This document shows positions 37,385 through 45,704 of a DNA stretch of 64,000 nucleotides, in pieces. The translations under genes and the position numbers were made by a program. The stretch is from Saccharibacillus alkalitolerans (GTDB lineage: Bacteria; Bacillota; Bacilli; Paenibacillales; Paenibacillaceae). The DNA lies in contig NZ_JAAFGS010000001.1 of NCBI RefSeq assembly GCF_011090185.1, positions 186,001-250,000 on the forward strand, given 5' to 3'. The notes under the pieces are model-generated. The model saw only the letters and a program-made list of their open reading frames with translations, was not told where the DNA came from and searched no databases. Every line of letters starts with the position of its first letter. Position 1 is the stretch's first letter.

Positions 37385-37837
37385 ATGTCCGAAGCCGTTA
37401 CGCAATTGACCGAATCCTTGTTCATGCAGCTGCAGGGCGAGACGTTCGCGCTGCTGGCTACTGTCGACGCAGAAACGAACGGTCCGACCTCGACGGCCAT
37501 TTCCTGGCTGTATGCCGTCAATCCGGGCACGCTCCGGTTTGCGGTAGATCATCGCTCCCGTCTGGTCCGCAATATGATGCATAACCCGAAGGTGACGCTG
37601 ACCGTTTTCGGAGGCGAGAAAGTGTATGCCGTCAACGGAACGGCACGGGTCGCTCAGGACCCGCTGCAGGATGTGCCTTTCAAAATGTGCTGTTTCGACG
37701 TGGAAGTCGAAGCCGTGCGCAACGCGCTGTTTTACGGAGCACATTTATCTTCATCTCCCGAATATACCCGTACGCTCGATTTCCAGGCTGCCGAAATGCT
37801 CGACGGCCAGGTCATGAGCGCCATGAAAAAAGCCTAG
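37385..37837 (+). CDS. pyridoxamine 5'-phosphate oxidase-like (split-barrel) protein
   Basis: 150-residue split-barrel protein of the PNPOx-like group, which bind FMN, F420 or heme. Typical signs are FALLATVDAETNGPTSTAISWLYAV and LRFAVDHRSRLVRNMMHNPKVTLTVFG. The substrate is unknown. Two adjacent ATGs exist; I chose 37385 because AGGAGG (37372-37377) then has 7-base spacing. It is monocistronic, with its own promoter and a terminator overlapping the stop codon. Confidence 0.82.
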   Translation: MSEAVTQLTESLFMQLQGETFALLATVDAETNGPTSTAISWLYAVNPGTLRFAVDHRSRLVRNMMHNPKVTLTVFGGEKVYAVNGTARVAQDPLQDVPFKMCCFDVEVEAVRNALFYGAHLSSSPEYTRTLDFQAAEMLDGQVMSAMKKA

Positions 37838-37858
37838 CGGTTTACCGCGGGCTTTTTT
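37831..37858 (+). terminator. terminator overlapping the PPOX-family stop codon
   Basis: AGCC and GCGG (37837-37840) pair with CCGC (37845-37848) and GGCT, followed by TTTTTT. The 5' arm includes the TAG stop. Confidence 0.75.
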
Positions 37859-37993
37859 GCCTTTAACCGGAACGGCTTGCCCGGCTTTCCGGTTCTTGAA
37901 AGGGGGGATGCACGGTTTCGATCGGCACTTCTCGAATCGCCGCGGCGAGGGAAGAAGACTTGCGGTTTCACTAAGCCTCGGGAGGGATTTCTC

Positions 37994-39331
37994 GTGAAAA
38001 AGCTCTTTGTACTCGATACCAATGTTCTGCTGCACGATCCCCGCTCCATTTTTTCGTTCCAGGAACATGAAGTGATCATTCCGGCCGCCGTGCTGGAAGA
38101 GATCGATTCGAAAAAGAGGCTTGCCGACGAGATCGGCCGCAATGCCCGAAGCGTGTCGAGGGAGCTGGATGCTCTGCGGGAGCGCGGGCATCTGCATGAC
38201 GGAGTAGAGCTCGAATCGGGCGGAAGGCTCCGGGTCGAACTCAATCACCGCAGTTTCCAGAGCGTGAAGGATATGTTCGGAGAAATGACGAACGACAACC
38301 GCATTCTGGCCGTTGCGCTCAATTATCATAAAGAACAGCAGGAACTGCCGGCAAACGAAGCCCGATTGGTCGTCATGGTCAGCAAGGATGTGCTCGTCCG
38401 GGTCAAAGCCGACGTGCTCGGCCTGACCGCCCAGGATTATATGACGGACCGAACGGCGGATCCCGATGCGCTGTACGCCGGGTATGTGCCGCTTCAGGTG
38501 CCCGACGAGACGATCGACCGCTTTTACCGCGATAAGTATCTGTTCGTCTCGGATATCGGAAGCGCGGCGGAGCAGCTGTATCCGAACGAATTCGCCATTT
38601 TGAAAGATGAGAGCGGCAGCAAATCCGCGCTCGTCAAGCTGAATGCGGAAGCCAGACGGCTCGAGCCGCTGTTCCAGGGGCACGATCCCGTCTGGGGCAT
38701 CATGGCCCGCAACGCGCAGCAGCGAATGGCGCTCGAACTGCTGCTGTCGGAAGACATCCCGCTTGTCACCATTACCGGCAAAGCGGGCACGGGCAAGACG
38801 CTGCTTGCGCTGGCGGCCGGATTGATGAAAGTCGAGGACGACCGCAAGTACAAAAAGCTGCTCGTGGCGCGTCCGGTCGTACCGATGGGCAAAGATATCG
38901 GCTATCTGCCGGGCGAAAAGGAAGAAAAACTGCGGCCGTGGATGCAGCCCATTTACGATAATCTGGAATTTTTGTTCGATACGAAAAGCGCGGGCGACAT
39001 CGACAAGATTCTGATGGGGCTCGGCAGTATTCAGGTCGAGGCGCTGACCTACATTCGCGGCCGGTCGATTCCGTCGCAGTTCATTATTATCGACGAGGCG
39101 CAGAACTTGTCCAAGCACGAAGTGAAGACCATTATTTCGCGCGCGGGCGAAGGCAGCAAGATGGTGCTGGTCGGCGATCCCGACCAGATCGACCATCCTT
39201 ATCTCGACGCGACAAGCAACGGCTTGAGCTATGCGGTGGAGCAGTTCAAGTCGCAGAAGCTGGCCGGGCACATTCATTTGGAAAAAGGCGAACGGTCGAA
39301 ACTTGCCCAGCTGGCGGCGGATCTGCTGTAG
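37994..39331 (+). CDS. ylaK: PIN domain-PhoH fusion ATPase/RNase (YlaK type)
   Basis: 445 residues. An N-terminal PIN nuclease domain (KLFVLDTNVLLHDPRSIFSF..., with acidic residues in LEEIDSKK and TNDNRILAVAL) is fused to a C-terminal PhoH P-loop ATPase (Walker A GKAGTGKT at 262-269; FIIIDEAQNLSKHEVKTII). Such PhoH2/YlaK proteins are proposed RNA helicase-nucleases. GTG 37994 with GGAGGG 7 bases upstream gives MKKLFVLDTNVLL. In Bacillus it also lies not far from typA (ylaG); the YhcN-type gene ylaJ between them there is absent here. Confidence 0.93.
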   Translation: MKKLFVLDTNVLLHDPRSIFSFQEHEVIIPAAVLEEIDSKKRLADEIGRNARSVSRELDALRERGHLHDGVELESGGRLRVELNHRSFQSVKDMFGEMTNDNRILAVALNYHKEQQELPANEARLVVMVSKDVLVRVKADVLGLTAQDYMTDRTADPDALYAGYVPLQVPDETIDRFYRDKYLFVSDIGSAAEQLYPNEFAILKDESGSKSALVKLNAEARRLEPLFQGHDPVWGIMARNAQQRMALELLLSEDIPLVTITGKAGTGKTLLALAAGLMKVEDDRKYKKLLVARPVVPMGKDIGYLPGEKEEKLRPWMQPIYDNLEFLFDTKSAGDIDKILMGLGSIQVEALTYIRGRSIPSQFIIIDEAQNLSKHEVKTIISRAGEGSKMVLVGDPDQIDHPYLDATSNGLSYAVEQFKSQKLAGHIHLEKGERSKLAQLAADLL

Positions 39332-39376
39332 CTTGTATTCGGATCGGCGACGATAAGACCGCAATCGAATTTTACG

Positions 39377-39408
39377 GAATCCGGGTTTTGCTACCGGATT
39401 CTTTTTTT
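39377..39408 (+). terminator. terminator after ylaK
   Basis: Stem GAATCCGG (39377-39384) / CCGGATTC (39394-39401) followed by seven T. Confidence 0.88.
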
Positions 39409-39436
39409 GGTTGGAAAAAGGATCGTTTGATACAAT
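39407..39436 (+). promoter_or_regulatory. promoter of solute-binding-like gene
   Basis: TTGGTT (39407-39412), 18-bp spacer, TACAAT (39431-39436), 30 bases before the start codon and abutting the previous terminator. Confidence 0.55.
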
Positions 39437-39465
39437 GGGGAAAGCAGGAAACGGAGGGGACAGAC

Positions 39466-40740
39466 TTGAAGCGAAAAAATCATTTCGTGCTGTTCGGCAT
39501 ACTTCTGCTTGCCCTGATCAATCTGTCGCCGTCTCTGCCGGAGACTTCTCCGCCAGGACCGCAAAAGGATCGGGCCGAAGAGGCGTCGGCATTCCGGGGA
39601 GGGGAATCGGAGCGGCCGCTGCGGGATATCGAAGTCCACACGATGATGGAAGCGGAAGAGTTCAAGGCGCTGCAGTCGGTAAGCGAAGAATATGAACGGC
39701 GTTCCGGCTCTCGCGTGATTCTAAAAAACGTAGCGCCGGAACAAGCCTACAAAGCGTACCGGGCAGCTTATTCGGCGGGAAACGAGCCTGATGTTTTGAT
39801 GCTTGACGGAAGCTGGGTAGCCGATTTTGCGGCTTCGGGCCGCCTGCTGCCTGCGGATCTGTACGAGGCGGGCGTCGCTTCGGCTTCCGATTCGCTGCCG
39901 ATTTCGGCGGCTTCGGTAGAATGGAACGGCTATCGTTGGGCGGTTCCGCTCGACTTCGATCCTTACGGCGCAGCCTGGAACCCCGAACGTTTCAAGGCGA
40001 CTTCCGGGGAACTGCCGCAGACGGAAGAAGCTTGGAACGACTGGGAGGCGGATGTGCCGAAAGCCGAAAAAGCAGGCATGCCGAAAGCCGCTTCGCCGAT
40101 TTCAAAAGAGGTGGTCGGCCTGCCCGCCGGGGATATTCGGGCTTTTGCCGCGCTGATCGCTCTGTGGAAAGGCTCGGCCGACAGCGAAGACGCCGAACGG
40201 GTAAGCCGTGCGCTGACGCTTGCGGATGATCTTCGATCCCGCACTTATTTGAATCCGTTGTCCACTCGGGACGGACATTCTTCCGCGAGTCTTCGCGCGA
40301 GGGTCGAATCCCGCGAACTTGATCTGGCCGTCGATCGGCTGTCCAGACTGGGCGCCGAAGATTCTTCTTCTTCCCGGGTTATTCCGCTGCCTTCCGCCGC
40401 TCGCACGGCAGCTCTCCGGTGCTTCGGCATTACGGCGAACACCCGTCATTCGCGGGAGGCTTCTCTCTGGATTTCCTTCATGACGGGCCGCGAAACGCAG
40501 AGCGCCTGGTATGAATCGACCGGCCATCTGCCGGTACTCCGAGTTGTGTATCAAGAACCGGAAAGCGCCGGGCTGCTGCGCTGGCTGCCCCAGTCGCAGA
40601 CCGAGCGTCCGGCTCCGGGAAGCGGCGTCCCGAATCCGAAAAAGGTCGCGAAGCACGAAATTTCGTTGAACCGCTCGCTCGAGCGCTTTTATGAAGGAAA
40701 GCTCGGCGCGGACAAGTTTGCCGCCTATTTGATGCCCTGA
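39466..40740 (+). CDS. extracellular solute-binding-like protein without lipobox
   Basis: 424 residues with an N-terminal hydrophobic segment (about 7-22). The fold signature of family 1 ABC sugar-binding proteins is visible: KALQSVSEEYERRSGSRVIL, then DVLMLDGSWVADFAASGRLLP, WNGYRWAVPLDFDPYGAAWN and a later SREASLWISFM. Unlike Gram-positive binding proteins it has no lipobox cysteine, so it may be anchored by its N-terminal helix or released. No permease or ATPase genes are adjacent, so the ligand and partner are unknown. TTG 39466 follows GGAGGGG with 6-base spacing. Confidence 0.78.
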   Translation: MKRKNHFVLFGILLLALINLSPSLPETSPPGPQKDRAEEASAFRGGESERPLRDIEVHTMMEAEEFKALQSVSEEYERRSGSRVILKNVAPEQAYKAYRAAYSAGNEPDVLMLDGSWVADFAASGRLLPADLYEAGVASASDSLPISAASVEWNGYRWAVPLDFDPYGAAWNPERFKATSGELPQTEEAWNDWEADVPKAEKAGMPKAASPISKEVVGLPAGDIRAFAALIALWKGSADSEDAERVSRALTLADDLRSRTYLNPLSTRDGHSSASLRARVESRELDLAVDRLSRLGAEDSSSSRVIPLPSAARTAALRCFGITANTRHSREASLWISFMTGRETQSAWYESTGHLPVLRVVYQEPESAGLLRWLPQSQTERPAPGSGVPNPKKVAKHEISLNRSLERFYEGKLGADKFAAYLMP

Positions 40741-40755
40741 TCGGGCGGTTATCCG

Positions 40756-40795
40756 CCGAAAAAGTCCCTGCCGCATGCGGCAGGGACTTTTTCGG
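40756..40795. terminator. bidirectional terminator, 40-bp perfect palindrome
   Basis: The two 20-base halves are exact reverse complements with no spacer; arms run from CCGAAAAAGTCCCTGCC to the mirror sequence ending in CTTTTTCGG. The A-tract and T-tract arms let it act in both directions, which fits the convergent genes on each side. Confidence 0.93.
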
Positions 40796-40837
40796 CTCGC
40801 GGACAAATCCGGGCGAGCGGAATATTCGCAGGCAGGC

Positions 40838-41923
40838 TCAAAGGGTCAAGCGCAGCGAAATTTTCAGGCGGCCGTTGGCCGTTTCGACGCTGCTGACTTC
40901 GACGGGAGCGACCTGCTGGGGATAGAAGCCCAGGTCGTATTTTTGTTCCAACTCCTTGCGGGTGCTTTCCGGCAGTTCGAGCCCGTTGAACACCAGCTTG
41001 TCGACATGGAACAGAATGGCGTTATCCGGTTCGGCTTCCAACGTATATCGGCCTTCGATCCGGAGCGTCAGCCTGCCCTGCTGACCCTCGGCCACGACCC
41101 GGCCGTCCTCGAACGTAAAGGCGAAATTTTCGAAGTCCGAGCTTTGCGAACGAAGAAAATCGTTCAGCTCGCCGTCCGTAAGTTCGATCGTGTAACGCGT
41201 GCCGAGTCCCGACACCTGCATCTTGCCGCTGCTTTGCAAAAAGTCGGGAAGCTTGTTGCTGGCCGCCGCCAGGGAAGAAAAGTATTCGTCAACCTCGTAC
41301 AGCCCCACATTGTTCCAGTACACGTTCAATTCTTCGGCCAGCCTGCCCAGGCTGGCGGGATCGTCGCTGGCGAGCAGGCCGGCGTCGATGTCCTCCTGAA
41401 GCGCACGGAGGCGGCGCTGCTGATTTTCGATGCCCAGCTTGATATCCTCCAGACGCAGCGCGTTGGCGGCCAGATCGTCGCGCCGGCTGCGGAGATCGTC
41501 CGTATCCCTCCGAAAGGCGAGCAGCACCTCTTCGTCGTGACGGACGGCAAGCCGGTAATACGTATACAGTCTGGTCAATTCGCCGAAAGACCGGGCATTG
41601 AGCAGGGACAGAAGCATCGGCCGCTGACTCTGCATATACTGGGTACGGACGATAGTGCCTGTCCGCTCGCGGCTGTCGGCGATCCGGCCTTCCAGGCGTT
41701 TGATCTCTTCGTTCAGCCGTTCGCGCTGCCGAGACAACTGTTCTTGTTCGCCGGCAATCCGCTCGACGTCGCGCTGCAGTTCGTTCAGCGACAGCGTATT
41801 TTGAAGAAGCTTGCGCTGCTCGGGCGTCCACTCTTCGGCAGTGCCGGAGGCAGACGCGGTGTCCGCTCCGGCAGCCAGTGCAAGCGCGGCTGCGAGCAGG
41901 CCTGCGCATAGGCGCTTCGACAC
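40838..41923 (-). CDS. exported coiled-coil protein of unknown function
   Basis: 361 residues, and the only supported gene on the minus strand. A signal peptide (about 1-26, LLAAALALAAGADTASASG) is followed by long heptad-like helices rich in Gln, Arg and Glu (about 35-90 and 130-190) similar in style to the N-terminal hook of PcsB-like division proteins. A globular C-terminal domain (about 225-361, GLGTRYTIELTDGELNDFLRSQ...) is one I do not recognise. No NlpC/P60 or M23 hydrolase motif is present. The start is GTG at 41923, with a modest GCGAGG about 8 bases upstream. A cell-wall role is only inferred. Confidence 0.8.
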   Translation of the reverse strand: MSKRLCAGLLAAALALAAGADTASASGTAEEWTPEQRKLLQNTLSLNELQRDVERIAGEQEQLSRQRERLNEEIKRLEGRIADSRERTGTIVRTQYMQSQRPMLLSLLNARSFGELTRLYTYYRLAVRHDEEVLLAFRRDTDDLRSRRDDLAANALRLEDIKLGIENQQRRLRALQEDIDAGLLASDDPASLGRLAEELNVYWNNVGLYEVDEYFSSLAAASNKLPDFLQSSGKMQVSGLGTRYTIELTDGELNDFLRSQSSDFENFAFTFEDGRVVAEGQQGRLTLRIEGRYTLEAEPDNAILFHVDKLVFNGLELPESTRKELEQKYDLGFYPQQVAPVEVSSVETANGRLKISLRLTL

Positions 41924-42149
41924 GGCATATACCTCGCTTTCCCGCTATGGTAAAATAAAACTCCGCGGCGAAAAAATCGCCGAGTCGATCGGGTGAAAAA
42001 AGAAGCCGGCGTTCCGTGCGGAAGACAGAGTCGGACTCGGCCGTTCCGTTTTGCGCCGGCGCAGGTTTTTTCTTAACTTGATTATAAAGCCGGGGACTGC
42101 GTCAGTAAACCGCATGCGCTTCTGCGCGCATTTCATTAAGGAGGAAACG
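41924..42149. other. divergent intergenic region
   Basis: About 226 bases between the minus-strand coiled-coil gene and panE. It must hold two divergent promoters, but I cannot find either with both boxes. TATAAA occurs at about 42083 on the + strand. Confidence 0.3.
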
Positions 42150-43106
42150 ATGAGAATCGAAGTGATCGGGGGAGGAGCGCTGGGACTGCTGTTTGCCGCC
42201 CGGGCGGCGGCAGGAGGCACGGCTACCGTACTGTACGCGCGGACGGAAGAACAGGCGCGGCTCGTGTCCGGGTCGGGCATCGAAGTGCGAAACCGGGAGG
42301 AGGAGGCCGGAAGCCGGGTCGGGCCGCCCGAACTCGAAGCGCTGCCGGTCCGCCGGTTCGGCTTATCCTGCGGAGAGACGTCGGAACGCTGGGTCGTGCT
42401 CGCCGTCAAGCAGAAGGATTTGGACGAATCTCTGGTCGCCCGTCTGCGGGAAGGCATGCGTCCGGGCGACCGCCTGCTCTGCCTGCAGAACGGGACCGGC
42501 CATCTGGAACGGCTGGGCGAAGCGCTGCCCGGGGTGCTCATCTATGCGGGAATCACGACCGAAGGCGCGCGGAGGCTCGGCCCCGACTCGGTGCTGCATG
42601 CCGGAAAAGGAACGACGTTGATCGGCATCCCGGATACGAAGGGAGAACGGCCCCGCGGGGAGCAGGAAGCGGCCGAGAAAAAATTGGAGAACGCGTTTGC
42701 GGCGGCAGGATTATCGCTGTCGGCGTCGAATGAAATCGAAACCGTCATGTACCGGAAACTGCTGATCAATGCGGTTATCAATCCCTTGACCGCGATCTGG
42801 CGCATCGAAAACGGCGCGCTTCTTGACAGCGAGCCGAGGCTTGCCGTGATGAGGGCTCTTTTTGACGAAGTGACGGCGGTCTATTCGGCAGCGGGGATCG
42901 GAGTGTCCGACAGCTGGTGGGAAGATCTGCTGGGAGTCTGCCGGGCGACGGCCCGCAACCGCTCTTCGATGCTGGAAGACGTGTCGCGCGGCAGAGAGAC
43001 GGAAGCGAAGTGGATCAGCGGGGGAATAGCGGATCTGGCGCGGCGCGCGGGCTTGGAAGCGCCGATGAACCGAACGCTGCTGGGCCTGATTACGGGAATG
43101 AATTAA
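42150..43106 (+). CDS. panE: 2-dehydropantoate 2-reductase
   Basis: 318-residue NADPH-dependent ketopantoate reductase of the pantothenate/CoA pathway. The N-terminal nucleotide site MRIEVIGGGALGLLFAARAA, the WVVLAVKQKDLDESL stretch, the catalytic lysine region MYRKLLINAVINPLTAIW and the SSMLEDVSRGRETEAKWISG C-terminal signature are all seen. ATG 42150 follows AAGGAGG. In Bacilli a panE paralogue (ylbQ) also sits just upstream of the bshC-mraZ cluster. Confidence 0.9.
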   Translation: MRIEVIGGGALGLLFAARAAAGGTATVLYARTEEQARLVSGSGIEVRNREEEAGSRVGPPELEALPVRRFGLSCGETSERWVVLAVKQKDLDESLVARLREGMRPGDRLLCLQNGTGHLERLGEALPGVLIYAGITTEGARRLGPDSVLHAGKGTTLIGIPDTKGERPRGEQEAAEKKLENAFAAAGLSLSASNEIETVMYRKLLINAVINPLTAIWRIENGALLDSEPRLAVMRALFDEVTAVYSAAGIGVSDSWWEDLLGVCRATARNRSSMLEDVSRGRETEAKWISGGIADLARRAGLEAPMNRTLLGLITGMN

Positions 43107-43159
43107 GCGGCAGCCCGGCACATGCGCCCTGCAAAAAATTACCGAAGCGGAGGAACGAT

Positions 43160-43546
43160 ATGTTCGAGACGGTTTCCGGCGTGTTGATTACGCTGTGCGT
43201 GCTGCCTTTTTTGCCATTCCTCTTGATTTACGCCGTCGGCGCGCTGCGCAGGGAACCGAAGGGGCTTTCGTTTCGGCGCGCCATGGATTTTACGACGCCT
43301 TTTCTCGTCTTTTCCGTATCCGCGCTCTACAACTACGTGTTCGGTTCTTCTTTCGGTTTCTATCTGCTGCTTCTCGCTCTCCTGATTTTGGCAGGCCTGC
43401 TGGGCAGCGCGCAAAACCGCAAGCGGGGGCGAATCGATCCCGTCCGTTTGTTCAAAGGCTTCTGGAGAATTTCGTTTCTTCTTCTGGCTCCTTGCTATCT
43501 GCTGCTCGGAATCTCCGGTTTTATTCTGCATATCGTAAATAGCTAA
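43160..43546 (+). CDS. DUF3397 membrane protein
   Basis: 128 residues with four membrane helices (about 5-25, 42-62, 62-80, 102-125) separated by short basic loops (RREPKGLSFRR, QNRKRGRID). The pattern matches the DUF3397 family found between panE and bshC in Bacilli; its role is unknown. ATG 43160 follows CGGAGG with 6-base spacing, 53 bases behind panE, so it is likely co-transcribed. The opp operon now separates it from bshC. Confidence 0.78.
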   Translation: MFETVSGVLITLCVLPFLPFLLIYAVGALRREPKGLSFRRAMDFTTPFLVFSVSALYNYVFGSSFGFYLLLLALLILAGLLGSAQNRKRGRIDPVRLFKGFWRISFLLLAPCYLLLGISGFILHIVNS

Positions 43547-43663
43547 CACGACTATGGTACATTGTGAAATAAAAAACGAAAATAACTTCGGTTTTTTTGC
43601 CGGAATATCAAGGTTTAAGACAGGAAATGTGACAGAAAACGCATTAAATTTGAAAAAAAGCGT

Positions 43664-43712
43664 AAGATTCTGAAAAAAGGTTATAGATTTTTTTTGCAAC
43701 GGGGGGTATAAT
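43664..43712 (+). promoter_or_regulatory. oppA promoter region with possible CodY-like box
   Basis: TATAAT at 43707-43712 has only a weak -35 (TAGATT, 43684-43689, 17-bp spacer). Just upstream, 43664-43678 matches the CodY consensus (AATTTTCWGAAAATT) at 11 of 15 positions. The whole gap 43547-43752 is strikingly AT-rich for this chromosome. CodY control is a hypothesis drawn from opp regulation in relatives. Confidence 0.4.
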
Positions 43713-43752
43713 CAATAAAAAAATTAATCTTTTTTAGGGGGAAAGCTGCAGG

Positions 43753-45486
43753 ATGAAAAAGAAAAGCTGGATGTTGCTTCTCACGCTGGTTCTTGTAATC
43801 GGCACAGTTCTCGCAGGCTGCGGAAGCGCCGAAGAGACAGCTACTACGGATTCGGGCAACACGACCGAACAAGGTACCACGGATAACGGAACGGCTGCAG
43901 AGCCGGCCGCTACCGACGCCAACCTGGCAGCCGACCAGACCCTGCACCTGAACCTGAGTGCGGAACCGCCGACACTCGACCCGGCGCAGGCTCAAGACAG
44001 CCAAGCTAACACCGCGCTGCGTTTCATGTACGAAGGTCTCGCGACGATCGATGCTGACGGCAACCCGGCTCCGGGCGCCGCTGAAAGCTGGGACGTTTCG
44101 GAAGACGGCCTCACTTACACGTTCCACATGCGTGAAGGCGCGACTTGGAGCAACGGCGATCCTGTAACGGCCAATGACTTCGTATTCGCTTGGGAGCGCG
44201 TGCTGAGCCCGGAAACCGTTCCGGCTCCGGTATACGCTTACCAGCTGTACTACATCAACGGCGCTGAAGACTTCAACACAGGTAAAACGACAGACTTCTC
44301 GAAAGTAGGCGTTAAAGCCGTCGACGAGAAAACGCTGGAAGTTACCTTGACGAACCCGACTCCGTACTTCCTGGGTCTGACTTCGTTCTATACGTACTAC
44401 CCGGTTCACAAAGCCAGCGTTGAAGCCAGCGATGCTTGGGCAGCTGACCCTAGCACAATGGTTACCAACGGACCGTTCACCCTGACGACTTGGACTCCGG
44501 GCTCGGAACTGAGCTGGACGAAAAACGACAAGTATTGGGACGCGGCCAACATCAAGCTGACTAACGTTACGGCTTCCGTCGTAAACAGCGGCGCAACTGA
44601 AACGGCTTCGTACCAAGGTGGAGAAATCGATTATGCCGGCGCACCTACCGGCGAAATCCCGACCGACCAAATCCAGCCGCTTTCGCAGCAGCTGCCGGAC
44701 GAGTTCAAACTCACCGACATCGCTTCGACTTACTACTATGAGTTCAATACAAAAGCTAAACCGTTCGATAACGTAAAAATCCGTAAAGCATTCGCAATGG
44801 CAATCGACCGTCAATCGCTGATCGACAACGTAACGAAAGCAGGCCAAACGCCGGCATTCGGATTCGTACCGACATCGATCGCCGGACTGAACAACCAATC
44901 GTTCCGCGACACGCATCCGGACAGCGAGTACTTCAAGGAAGACGCGGCACAGGCTAAACAGCTGCTCGAAGAAGGCATGAAAGAAGAAGGCTACACTACG
45001 CTTCCTCCGGTAACGCTGCTGTACAACACGAGCGAAAACCACCAGAAACTGGCCCTGGCCATCGCTGACATGTGGAAAAAGAACCTCGGCGTAGACATTC
45101 AAACGAAAAACGAAGAATGGTCCGTATTCCTGGAAAGCAGAAAAACGGGCAACTTCCAAGTCGCTCGCGCAGGCTGGTCGGCCGACTACAACGATCCGAT
45201 GACTTACATGGATATGTTCGTAAGCGGCGGCGGCAACAACAACACGGGCTATGCGGATCCGGCATACGACAAGCTGATCGACGAAGCTTACAAAGGCGGC
45301 AACGATCTGGAAAAACGCATGCAGGACATGGCTGACGCAGAAAAAATGCTGATCCAAGACAACATGGTCATCATGCCGGTTTACTACTATACGCAAGCGT
45401 CGCTCACCAAACCTTACCTCAAAGGCGTAACGACCGACTTCTCCGGTGCAATCAACTTCACTCGCGCTTACCTGGAAGAACACTAA
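43753..45486 (+). CDS. oppA: oligopeptide ABC transporter substrate-binding lipoprotein
   Basis: 577-residue peptide receptor of the SBP family 5. A lipoprotein signal peptide ends in the lipobox LAGC (about residues 20-23) and is followed by a Thr/Glu/Ala-rich linker (24-60). The family signature is seen in LHLNLSAEPPTLDPAQAQD, and later YYYEFNTKAKPFDNVKIRKAFAMAIDRQ. ATG 43753, with AGGGGG upstream. Codon use differs from neighbours (fewer GC-extreme codons), as expected for an abundant protein. First gene of oppA-B-C-F. Confidence 0.95.
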   Translation: MKKKSWMLLLTLVLVIGTVLAGCGSAEETATTDSGNTTEQGTTDNGTAAEPAATDANLAADQTLHLNLSAEPPTLDPAQAQDSQANTALRFMYEGLATIDADGNPAPGAAESWDVSEDGLTYTFHMREGATWSNGDPVTANDFVFAWERVLSPETVPAPVYAYQLYYINGAEDFNTGKTTDFSKVGVKAVDEKTLEVTLTNPTPYFLGLTSFYTYYPVHKASVEASDAWAADPSTMVTNGPFTLTTWTPGSELSWTKNDKYWDAANIKLTNVTASVVNSGATETASYQGGEIDYAGAPTGEIPTDQIQPLSQQLPDEFKLTDIASTYYYEFNTKAKPFDNVKIRKAFAMAIDRQSLIDNVTKAGQTPAFGFVPTSIAGLNNQSFRDTHPDSEYFKEDAAQAKQLLEEGMKEEGYTTLPPVTLLYNTSENHQKLALAIADMWKKNLGVDIQTKNEEWSVFLESRKTGNFQVARAGWSADYNDPMTYMDMFVSGGGNNNTGYADPAYDKLIDEAYKGGNDLEKRMQDMADAEKMLIQDNMVIMPVYYYTQASLTKPYLKGVTTDFSGAINFTRAYLEEH

Positions 45487-45528
45487 GATCCAAGATCGAA
45501 GTGAGTAAGATCCAAGTTAAATAAAGGC

Positions 45529-45568
45529 TCGGGATATATGTGGATTTCCCATATATCCCGATTTTTTT
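45529..45568 (+). terminator. terminator/attenuator between oppA and oppB
   Basis: 13-base arms (CTCGGGATATATG, mirrored by CATATATCCCGA) with a 9-base loop, followed by seven T. It probably limits read-through so that oppA is expressed above the permease genes. Confidence 0.88.
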
Positions 45569-45618
45569 GCATGTTCACCAAACTTCCATTTTTGCTCTTG
45601 CTTAACCAGTAAATAGGG

Positions 45619-45646
45619 TTGAAAATAATGAATATGCAACTATATA
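45619..45646 (+). promoter_or_regulatory. possible internal promoter before oppB
   Basis: TTGAAA (45619-45624), 16-bp spacer, TATATA (45641-45646) in an AT-rich stretch after the oppA terminator. Confidence 0.5.
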
Positions 45647-45704
45647 TGCCAACTAGCTAAAACCGTATCGAAAAAGGATGAGAAGAAGGGGGAGAGGTTC
45701 GCAA

